Part shown: positions 40,701-52,700 of the stretch, in pieces
Layout: every line of letters begins with the position of its first letter
How positions within the stretch are numbered: position 1 is the stretch's first letter
Assembly: GCA_021397845.1 (NCBI GenBank)
Contig: CM038040.1
Location: 47,573,088 to 47,637,087, forward strand
Direction of reading: 5' to 3'
DNA from: Areca catechu
Taxonomy: Eukaryota; Streptophyta; Magnoliopsida; Arecales; Arecaceae
DNA: 64,000 bases
Notes under the pieces: model-generated
Told to the model about the DNA's origin: nothing
Seen by the model: the letters and a program-made list of their open reading frames with translations, nothing else
The model's database searches: none
Position numbers and translations under genes: made by a program

Positions 40701-43700
40701 TGCCAAAGAGGGCCTTGGTTTCAGCATCAAAATAGCAAATCCATGCTGAAAAGAGGCTTGTTGTAATGCCATGGGCTCTAAAATGAGAAGCGACAAGCTC
40801 ATAGTCCATAAACATGTCGCAAGTCCAACTCTTATGCAAGAAAGATGCAACTTGTCTTGATCCATGCATCACAAAAGAAGATCATCTTTTCACTAATCAT
40901 CGCCATAATGGGCATTGTTAGACAATGGTGGTGCATTGAAAATGTAGATAGCCCATATTTAACAAGCATGAAGCAAACCCAACTGACAGGACCCTTTGAT
41001 ATATATTGACCTTTCACATAAAATTCTCCTTTGAGGGGTTTATTGCGGTAACAAAAATTGAATCGATTATCCAAAAATTTAAAAAGAATGGACATAAAGC
41101 CACAAGACTTCTATCTTGCCAAAAAACTAATTACTAATTCCCCCACAATGGTGAAGACATATAGTTGAAGGACAAAAACCTGCGAAAAGTCTAAGCTAAA
41201 AATCACAATGGTCAATGAATAGTAGTAAATGGTCTATGATGAATTTATCTGCCAAAGCTACTTATCCCTTCAATAAATCTTTCTAAGAACACCAGCAATT
41301 AGCATTTCTTATAGAGCATGCAAAATACCTGTGAAACTGTAATACAAATGGTGACCTAGAAAATCAAATAGTTATGAAATTCACCTCCTCTTATATACTA
41401 AGAAGTTCCTCAGATTTTTAGCAGGCTTCTCACTCATAAGCCCTTTCAGTCAACTAATGACGATGGGCACCATTTGAGAACCTATATCAACAAGTGGTGT
41501 AACAATTTACCTTCGAGAGCAGAAGATCTTACCAAACCCATTGTTATCACCATAAAAAGGCATAGACAATATTCTAATAAAGAGAAAATTAGGTAATATC
41601 AACTATATAACAGACTAATAGATTAACCATGCTTTGTGCAGCTTAACCAAAATACCATAAATAAAGAATTCTTCAGAAACTTGCTATAGAATTGGATATG
41701 CAACATATTAGACAAAAAAAAACAACTCATGACTTGAGACATTCAAAAATAGCAGTCAGATACGTCACACTAGAGATACCTGAAGTCCCATCATGCTTGC
41801 AGTAGCTGCAGGATTGTCCATATTGTGATGTGCTTCAAACAGATCTAGGACTAGAATGTTCCAGTAGTCCAAGCAAACCTGCTCACCGATTAAACATAAA
41901 CAAACATCAGTGAAGTATTTAGCATCATCTATGTTCCCATCATACAAGTATGTAGTAATGTCTGTACCTTGAAAACCTCAGTGTCATCAACATATGAGAT
42001 ACCAATAAGATACTCAAGACCCAATAGCAATGCAGCTCTATTCTCAGGGGTAGATTCCACTACCCGTATGTGACACTGCACAGAAAGTCCTAGTCAGATG
42101 TACAAAGTTTGATGGATAAGGTGGCTTCAATCCTAAATATGGAAGTCTATTCTTATCCAGGCACTTGATTTAAGTGGCCTGACAATGGTTTCGGACCAAC
42201 ATTCCAGGAAAAAGTTATCCATATTACATGTACATTAAGCTTGGGAAAAAATGAATAAATATCAGTTATAAAAAAGTGTAAGATAAACAAACAGTTTTTA
42301 TCAGCATGAGAGAATGTTGTATATGGAAAAATGCCTGTAGCCATGGCAACTTTCAAGCTATGAGCTTTCAGAATTCATGATATGCATTAATAACCATTTT
42401 CTTCTACAAAGTATAGATCCCAGATATTAAGAATTATGAATGCATAAATTTGCATTGTTTTAGGGAGCTGAACAAGGGGTGAGAAAGAACTTGCCTTGTA
42501 AAATGAGGTGAAAAACAGTGCAAGATTTTGAATAAACGCCTATCCAGAGAGAGAGACAGAAATGTTAGAATTCCATGGCATGGTACAAAGTGATATATAA
42601 AAGCATATATTTATAACCTTCACCATACAACTGGTCACAAGTGTGAAAGAAAGATGATCCAACACAATACACGCCAACTCTTATACTGAAACACTTATGA
42701 AGATCAAAAAAGGAATACCTGCTCTTCACTCGAACCATTTGCATAAGCATCCGGGATATTTGTTCCAGGCGGGAGAATAGTCTAAAAATCATTGGAGATG
42801 GACTCAACATATGGTATAAAAAGCAGAAGAAATTCAGGTTTAACATAAATTTTCAAATCTGTAGCACAATATCATTACAAAAAATACCTGTAATTGCATC
42901 ATGAAGAAAGTATACATCTTGACATACTGCATGTCATAAAAGTCACCGAACTGCAAAGCTGCAACCTGTCAATCAGCAGAAAACAGTGTCACTACATACA
43001 TCAAAAGCATATGAAACCGGTGTTGTAGCAAGTGTAACCGAGGCTCTGAAACCAATAATCCAACAATCAATGACTAATCAAAATAATATACATAAACCTA
43101 AGGCCTCTCTTGGAGAGAAAAGTGGTTAATAGTAAATAAGTTTCTAATTTAAAGACCAGTGCCCCTTGTGAGTGGTGACACGAAAATTATGCACAGAACT
43201 TCAGCAAACAAGTCAATGCAGAAATTAATTGATGACCAAAAGGTAACAGGAAAAGATGTACAATCATGCATTAAGCTTTAGCAGCAGTTACTATATAAGT
43301 ACCTCTGTTAAACACTGAAGTGTCAGATTCCGATATGATGCCACTGGAAAGAATTTCAAAAGCGTCTCCAGCTGACATAGTAATAAAAATAAAAATAGAT
43401 GTATAAGCTTGGGCCTAAGTTCAAATGACAAATTCACCAGATCATTGAAAAGATGAGCAATGGGATAACCAATTAATAACAGAACAAACTAAAGAGCGAA
43501 CCAGTGGAGATTCAAATATATAGCCCAGAGGAATCCATGATAAAAAGGCATGAAGCGTTGCCAAAGTAGCCCGTATAAGCTCTGTTCTTTGTGATGCCGA
43601 TAGCACATATAAGCATAACTCATGAATGAGTTGAAACTCACTGTTTAACATTCAGGTGAACTTTTGTTAAGTTTCTAATGTTAAAGAACTAGATAAGTGG

Positions 43701-46700
43701 AAATTACAAAAATAATAAAACACAAAGCAAAAATATTATCATAAAGATGGCATGATGCGTGAGTACATAGACCACTATCATCAATTATGCTTAATGTACT
43801 CAGCAGAGCAGATGAGCCTTACTTTTGTTATGAAGAACAGATAATATAAGGACATCAGTAATTTCATGCAAAGAAAGAACGGATGGACAAAAATATGATG
43901 AGATCTACTGAATTATGATATTAACTGCTTTCATGCATACGTCAAATTTGGATGACAAATAAAGAGTACATGGCACAGCTTTCATGACATTTGCATTGAC
44001 ACCCAGGAATGCTGAGGCTGTGTCTGGTTCAAGGTTAGTGACCAGGCTAACGAGGTTGACCGGAATAAATTTGAGGCAAAAAATGGAGATAAACCAGAAT
44101 AAATTGACTCCACTTTTTGGTGTGTAGTTTTATCCAGGTAACTAGATTAAGTGGGTAAAAAAGGCAGTTGATCACATGCCAAATCCCCTAAAGTGCACCT
44201 TATGCCAATCCTTCAACCGTCTTTTAACTCAGGTATGTAAATGGCCATTTGAATGAATAAAATGCAATGGAGGGGTTTTTCCATCCCTCAACCAAACAGG
44301 CAAAAAGGTGATTTTTGATAGCCAAAGTCATTTTTTTAAAAAAAATCGGTTTGAGTTTTAAGAAGTACTGGAAAGCCATCTGACCCACCCACCCACCCCC
44401 AACCCCCCCCCCCCCGAAACTTCAAAAAAAAGAAAGAAAGAAAAAAAATAAAGGATTATGCCCAACCAAACAGCCTCCTAAATGTTAAACATATCATTGG
44501 ACGATAGCATGTAACAGCAAAGCAACTCAAAGATACCAAAACACTACAAAATTCTGAAGGAAAAAAGAAAAAACCTTACCAAAAAAGGACCTTTTTTTCT
44601 GATATTGTGTCCCAAACACGACCTATACCAATCCCAAGGCAAGATGAAAAGGCTGGACAGTTGACGCTATATCAACAGCCAGTTATAAAAACAAAATCAA
44701 ACTATAAAATGGATCTAAATTTGACATTTGCTTGCAAAGAGGATTCAAAAAGGCAACCCAAAAGGTTGGGGCAAGGCTTGATGTCTATGTTTATTCTGTA
44801 TTTTAATCCGGTTCTTTGATTTATAGTTTGTTACATAAATACAATCTTTAAGATCAAACCTTGTGTCCCTCGTGTTTGCATCTCTTTCCAAGTCTAGATA
44901 CATATTCAAGGGATGTGCACCGGTAGCTTGAGCTTAATTGGTATATAATAAGGTCAACATTCCTTCCTGCCAACCCTTGATTTAGTCTTCACTGCAAACT
45001 CCTCTCCTGTGTGGAGCTACCTTGGTCAATGTTAAGGCACCAGCTTACAAGAGGCAGATATCAGATTTCATAGCTGGTCTTTACATGTTTTCCTACCTTG
45101 ATGGATCAATGCTTTGGACCCCTTTAAACCATAAAGGGTTAAAGCTTGAAACTTGATGGATCACATGTGTTACCCATGAAGTAAGTAACTAATATACATT
45201 ATGATGGAAACAGAAAGTAGCCAATCTTTCATTCAGCAAACAGTGCACAAGAATTTTAATTAATCCATGGATAACATTTTTCCTTTTAAGTTTTACACAT
45301 CCATAAAAATAACTCAACCCACTTCCAATTAACAAAGGCATTCAATGAGAAGCAATACAAATTCAGGTGATTTGAGAATATCCAACTACAATACAATACC
45401 AGCAAAATGAAGATCAGTAGAATCATCAGCATCCATCTCATAGAGCACCATTTATAGAATAAAATCACAAAATTCATATCAAACTTACCTATTTAACGAC
45501 TGTTTGAGTTCTTTTATCTTTTGCTGGGTCATCTCTCCTCTTGAAAAATCAAAAACTTCTTCGCTCAGAAGCTGAACGATTAAATATCACGTTAAAATAC
45601 CAATAGCTACTCTAAAGATGATGATCAAGCATTACAAAGGAGAAAAAGACATGCCTTCAATATAGCCATGCAATTTTCACAGATTGTCTCACTAGTCTTT
45701 GCCGCAGCAACAAGATCAGGAATGAAGGTTCGCCATCTTGCTGGCCACTCATGCTTCACGACCTATTGTTTCAGGAAATGGAAATGGTCAAATGAGATAG
45801 AATACCAAATAACTAACACAAGGAACAAGCCTTTCAAACCTAGCCCCTTATAAGCAACAAAAGTAACTATCTCTAAATATTACAGAAAAAACTAACATGA
45901 AATTAAGAGTTCAACATATGGGAAGGGACCTGCATATATTGTATTCATGGTTTGATGAGAACATAATTTTAGGTAAGCAATTTTAAGATAAAAAAAATCA
46001 AGCTCTAGATATTGTAGGCCATAGCACCATAGGAGGCATGGAGTGCAAAGTACAGAGATTGCAAAATCAGAAAGCCTGGAAATTACCTGTACCAATATAA
46101 TATTGAGCTTATTGACATATAGCCTCTCACGCCGGAAAGAGACTTCATTACTAGATAGCTGATGAAAGAGAAGCAATATTGGGCAAAAAATCAACATGAA
46201 TAGAAGTGCATAGAACTTGACCAATTGAACATTTGTTTGAAATGGTTAGTGAGAGAATAACTCTTTACCTGTACAATAACATCAGATATGTAATTTTTTA
46301 TTCCATCTCGTTGTTCAACTGGCAAAGCATTCCATCTATACTTGATAACACTTTCTAGTACCTAGAAGGAGATAGAGAAAAAAAACTCTTACCGATCAGA
46401 AAGCTTCAAAGATGAAAAAGAACAAAGGATAGTCAAGTTGTAAAACCAAAGATTATATTTACAATCTTACATATGTCCCATTGACATTAAACAAATAACT
46501 GCAAGAAAGGTCCCCTCTCCTCTCTCCAACCTCAAAACCAAAAGAAAAAGGATAAAAAGAAAAAGAAAATCAAAGAACTTTTAAGCTCAATTACATTGCA
46601 ACATGAATACTTGTCATCAATAACCTAAGCTTATATCTTATGATTAGGCGACATAGGTAACCGGTAGTTTGGATGGTTAAAGCAGTACAAGTAATATAAT

Positions 46701-49700
46701 CCAACTGGAAATCAGGATGGGGCATTTCCAAGTCTTATGTTAGTTTTACTGATTATTTGTTTTAATCTCAAAACACAATTACAAAAAAAAAAAAGAAAAA
46801 AAAACATGAAATGAAAAAAATGAAAGGACAAATAAGCAAATAAACAAAAATAACATTAACGAGATTAGGGAAAATATATGCTTAACACAATTGATCTGCA
46901 AAGCATATTTCTTGATCCTTTCTATAGAACAGGCAGGATCACTTTTCATAATAACATATGGGAAGAGCATCTGTCCCTAATGAAGATTCCCTTCAATATG
47001 ATCAAGGTAACTGCCTAGTTATCACAAATAAGAAAAGACTTCTATGCTCATGAGTCCCATTAGGAGAGCTTCACTAACCACAAATAATCTGACACAACAT
47101 CTTAGAACTTTTCTCCAAGCCAAAACATTAATTGAAACTTTTGAGACCAGGTCAAAGGTCAAATGCCTCTGAGCTTGTAACTGAGGCTCACATAAGTAAA
47201 TTAAGTGAAAACTAAACATTACAACTACATATAGCATTTCAAGTTGCAATGTCTGAATCAACATCATTCCAACTCAAGCTATTCAAATGCTTACCAGCAA
47301 ATAAAATAACGTAGAAGAAAATGTTGGAATTTACTTTACAGGGGAAATCACAAAAGATGTACAATCCTGTATTAGAAGATCATAGTTACTACAAAGAACA
47401 TTTGAGAAAGTTATTACAAGGAACACTCCAAATGAACTTCTTCAGAAAGATTTGAACATTAAATATAAATGGGATACAACTTGGTTTGGTAATAATTTAC
47501 AATACTAGGGAAATCAATTGTCCTGAAACGAGGCTGCCTAGGCTTAGGTGGTTCCCCAACTGCATGGCTAAGACCCAACTGCATAAGCAGACCTACAAAG
47601 GCTGCTTGCCGACTGGTTACCAAAGACACCCTCCTAAACCAAGGGCACCCATGTTGCCAGGCAAGGATAATATGCATTTTAAGCGGGCATATTTTGATCT
47701 CCCTTGGTTTTCCCAGCAATAACCAAATGACTTATATAAAACTTACTAGTTGCACTAGCTGCACATATTCCTGATTGATGTTCGTTTCTAATTACTATCA
47801 TCTTTAGACTTGATTGTCAGACAAACTTCCTTGTGTTATGAGCAGTAATTTTTAGGGCGGAATGATAAAAAAATATTGTGGAAGTTTGCAACCTTTTACC
47901 TGACACGTAACACTAAGACAGGTCCCTGAATGGAATAAAAAAGACAAACATTTCTTTAATATTTTTATATCTCTAATTTCATGATTATTTTCATATATTT
48001 GCTATAATTTCTTAATAAAATCTGCCTGCACTTATTCAAGCACCCACCTCCTGCCAAGGCACAATATGAACTCCCTGATGGCTCACAGACTACAACTGTC
48101 ATTTAAAATCTAGGGAACTCCCTTTTATTCATCATCAAGACAAACCATCAAGAAATACTCATAAATGATTTCATCCTTAAGACCAGCTTTACAACTCATA
48201 TAATTTTAGGCAAAAGAAATAAACACATGCTAAAACCTTGGGTTGTATCATGGAGAACATTTACTTAACATTATATAAGATTATAATCAAACTCTCTGAT
48301 CTATGGCATGATCAAGATTGCTGCAGAGTGCAGAGCCATGCAAGTGACCATACACTGCTATCAGGAATCTTTTGATCTTTAGAGAAAAAGTATCATCACA
48401 ACATAAGTTATCTTGCATCATGGCAATTTCAACTGTCAACATACAAAAATGCTAGCAAGATCCAAAATACTGAAGCTAAGGCTTCAGATAAATTCACTAA
48501 CACCACATGATCATGATGATAAACATGAACACCTAAGAAACAACCATTACCAAATTAATTGACCAGTACAATTATCCAAGATTATGCCATCTCTGCCTTA
48601 TCATTAATCCCTGTTAGTATAAACTAACCAAGCTTGTGTTAGGAACTAATGGCAAACAAACAAAAATGCATCCTTTCTAGTCAACATGTACCAGAGCAGC
48701 ATACCATAGTTCTCTGAACTAATGGCAAACAAACAAAATGCATCCCATTTCTCTCATAGCTCTCTGAAGACCCGCCCAGTTATTCAGGCAAAAACTCCTA
48801 CCCCTCGAACTGTATACCATAGTTGAATGCTACTTCAACCATGATCACCAATGCTACATGAGCCCTTCAGGACATGGAGAAAGTAGTGCAAACTGTCCAG
48901 TTGGCAGCTGCCAATACAATTAATTCTATAAAGACAAGATTGCCCTACCAGAAATGAATGATGGTCAAGTTGTTGGAGCCAAGATCAAGACTCCCAGATC
49001 AGAATCAATCTATAAGTGAATCTCGACGAGAAGATACACATAACATGAATACATGGTTAGGAAAAATGATGGACAAGGGGCCATCAGCCAAGTTCACAGT
49101 TGAATAAATAATTCAAAAACCAGGGGAACCTAAGTTTATGTCATGGAGATTACCAAACAGAAAGAATGAGAAGGTAGAAAACATAGATGAAACTATTTAA
49201 GTACCCAACTGCATTAAAAAAAAATACAGCATATAAGCACATTTTAAGAATCCAGAGATGGAAGAAGGGCAACGAAGAGCTGCCCAATGCATAGGCACTA
49301 GGCATGTGCTCAGAATCCAAGGCACTCCATAACAAAATAAAAATAACAAAAAGAATATAAACCATGGAGAAATGTAAAATAATAAAGTATAAACAACAGA
49401 AGTTTTAAAGTATTTCCATGTTTTTATTTTGTTAGATTTTAGTTTTGCTTATTAAAATATTTTTTATGTCTCAGGATAGCTTGCTGGCGGCCTGCTAGAT
49501 CTATCCTTAGGGGTTCCATATAACAGATTTGATTCATATAACAGCAGAAGCAATTAAAGAAAAAGAAATGGCCCGCTAGGCTTTTCAAAACAACTCAGAT
49601 TCGGCATGGGAGAATCCTAAAAGCACTCAAGTCGGGCTGGGCCTGGTAAAGCTATAATTAGATAGAAAAATCAGCTATTTTCTGGTCATGTTTGTAAACC

Positions 49701-52700
49701 CAAAATGCAGTCAAAAGGGTGGTCATTTGGTGATTTATTAAGAGTGTTTTTTTCATTGATTTATACTAGACTTATTTCCTTATTAAAAGAGTTCCAATTA
49801 GACTAGGAGAAGTAACTAGCTTAGCCTATTAAAAGGCTTTTGCAATTGAACGACTTGTTGTCTTTGCAATTGTAAATGAGTTTAATCTGATAACTGCAGG
49901 CCACTTTTTTTCCTCTCTTCTGCTTTTCTCTATCCTTCTCCTTCTTCCGCTATTTACTTTCTTTTGTTATTTTGCCCATGCATATGTCAGGAAAGAACTT
50001 GCGCTGTACAACAGCAGATTATTGAAATTTAGATCTGAGTATAGATCTGATTACTTTCAAGTTAGAGAAGCTGAAAGCAGAGATTTTATCCAAATTACCT
50101 AGATCATAACCAAAAAACCTGGTAATAATTTTCTGTACCCCCGAATCAGCAGCAAGGCTAAATCACATCTTCCAATCCACTAGTAAGCTATTTAGATAGA
50201 TTCCCAAAATAATAACCATGAAGAATCCCTATCCAGACCAAGCTCTAGCTGAACTGCTGAGGGACCCATAATATTAAATAAAAATAATTTGTCACTGAAC
50301 TATACTTGTTCTTACCACCAATATTTGGCACTGAAAGCATTGGAATTTGGTCAAGGACCAATGTAATATTCATTGTCCACCTAAAAGAGATCTTGCAACA
50401 AGTCCAAGATCATTGAAATCTAATGCCCACAAAACAAAAGCATCATCCAAAGCTAGTTTCATGTAAATTGTCGCAGGTCTAGGCTATCTAGCATAATAAA
50501 AACCCCTAAAAGTGACTTGCACAATATTGTACACCTTTTTCTTTATTTTTCCACTCGTTCTATAGGCCAAGGACTCAAGTCCTAATGGGCCGACCCGGGG
50601 ACACCAACACATAATACCATCCCATGTGTTAGGACAGGACTGTTCGATCATCTTCCAGCATCCCGATCGGCACGTCTTAGGACATCTCCTGTTCCAAGTG
50701 TTGGAACAAGACAAGACAGTAGCGCATCTTATTCCACGAAAAAATCAACCCCATCCCACAAGATTTAAAACCTTGCTATAGGCATGCTTGTAAAATTTTT
50801 AAAAGGAATGTCCCACATTGGCATATCAATTTGGTTCGACAACCTTCATTTATATTTAATTATTATAATATTTATATACATATATAGTTAGATTTTCTTA
50901 ATCAATTACATATCATATGGCTTAAAATATTAGACAATAAAGTGAATCCAAGAAAATAAGTCAAAGGTAACAAAATTGAAAATTTTAAGATGGACATGCG
51001 ATAAAACCAAAAAAAATAAATTACTAAATGATTATATGCACGAAGATATAGGAGGTTCAAGACAAAGTGATTGTTGGAGAAGTTTTACATGTGGATGATG
51101 ATGAAGACTTCAATAAGAGGAAGTACTCCAACAATTGTGGATGTAGGAAGAAGGGCTAGAAGGGCTAGAAGTTGTCAAAAAAATGATTTGAATAACATAG
51201 TAGGCAACTAGATCCAAACAGGAATGGCTGGCATATGAGAATTCATAAACCCAACCTCAATTAGTCAGGACAATGCTTGATGGTTTTGGAGATAGTATAC
51301 TTACAAGGTACAAAAGTGTCCTTATGTCCGAAATCAAAGAGTCAAATACCTAGGGATGCCTAGACTCTTGACCCCCATGCCTAAGGGTGGCAATCAGGTC
51401 AAGTCAAGTCAAAGACATGCTAGATCGGGAGCGAGTCAAGTCAAATATTTGCCAACTCATACCCAACCAATTCATTAAATGGATTAAACATATCTTAAAT
51501 GGATCCGATCATGACCCCGCCTCACTATTGAACAAGGCAAAATGAGTTGAAAAGTCAAGACTCTATACCTAAACCAGACCTGTTCAACAAAAGGGTCAAG
51601 ATGGTTGACCTGTTCACGATCCAAACCCATTTATGCCAAACCAAAATCCAAGTCAATTGCAAGTCAAGTTGGCAAGTTAGGTCATAAATTGCCACTCTTG
51701 ACATGCAAAGTGTTTGGGTAAAGCTAATCCACACACTCATCCTCCACGTAACATAAAAGAATCATTTTCCTATAAATTGTATATCACTATGCAATAATTT
51801 TCATTAGCAAATCTTCCTAGATAAGTACCCATGAGTCCTTGGAATCTACAAGTGCTCTTTAAATCATATATTTCCTACCAAAACAGATAAATTTGCTCAT
51901 AAGCAGGGAAAACAATTAAGATCAAACACATTCCAAACTCCAAATTTAGCAACTAAACCTCAATTTACTGATCTTGATCAACACAAGAATCATTTACATC
52001 ATAGTAACTTCCATATTGAAAAAGTCCTACCAAAAGGCAGGACGCAAGCTTCAACTTCACTCCACTTGAACCAAGTTACCAAACAACCTCCATCTATACA
52101 CTTTAATTAGTAGCTATGCAAAAAAATGAGCCTTTCTACATAATCTACCAACCCAAAACATAACTCAATTCCTCTTCTCCACCTAGTAACCATGCAAACC
52201 CCTTAAAACAGAAACAAACATTTAATATACTGTCTGAATTTAAAAACTACATATTCTGATCAAAGTTCTTCCCACTCTCACAACCATCTTCCATATGCCA
52301 TCCACATCTATGTCTGATCTCCGAAACCATTTGCCTAACATCCAAGCAACCACCCCCCCCCTTGTTTTAGTAATAAAATTACACCTATACGTACCAAACA
52401 CAAATGCAATAATAGACAAGGCCAGACAGAAAAATATGTATATACATATAATAATAATAAAGGACCAAGTTGCTAATCATGACCAGGAAATGCACCTCTA
52501 GTTAGCATATATGACATAGTAATCTTCTCGACTAGACCTCTTGAGGAAGACCTAGATCTTAAATAAAATTTGTATGTCATTTTCTTAGTATGTTGGTGAA
52601 AATTTCAAAGTTAGTTAAGATAATTGTCCTGGAGGCAATAAATCAAGACCTATGACAAAGATGCCCAACCAAAACTAAAGAAGGTAGATAAAGAAGAGAA

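Larger units (their letters stand above)
36063..41779 (-). other. XPO1 intron 13 (5.7 kb)
   Basis: GT-AG intron between the GLQ and TPLVPG exons. Holds foldback element FB2 (36785-37720), a CT-rich stretch near 39340-39480 and the minisatellite element at 39963-40707. No gene seen. Confidence 0.85.

Noticed and set aside
40414..40872. 152-residue open frame on the minus strand
   Set aside because: Covers a triplet-like minisatellite and A/T runs. Its Pro/Leu/Ser runs reflect low complexity.
47459..47722. Overlapping 86- and 78-residue open frames in XPO1 intron 2
   Set aside because: Local CCTAGGCTTAGGTGG-type repeat vocabulary and no identifiable protein domain. Considered as a retroelement remnant but not supportable.
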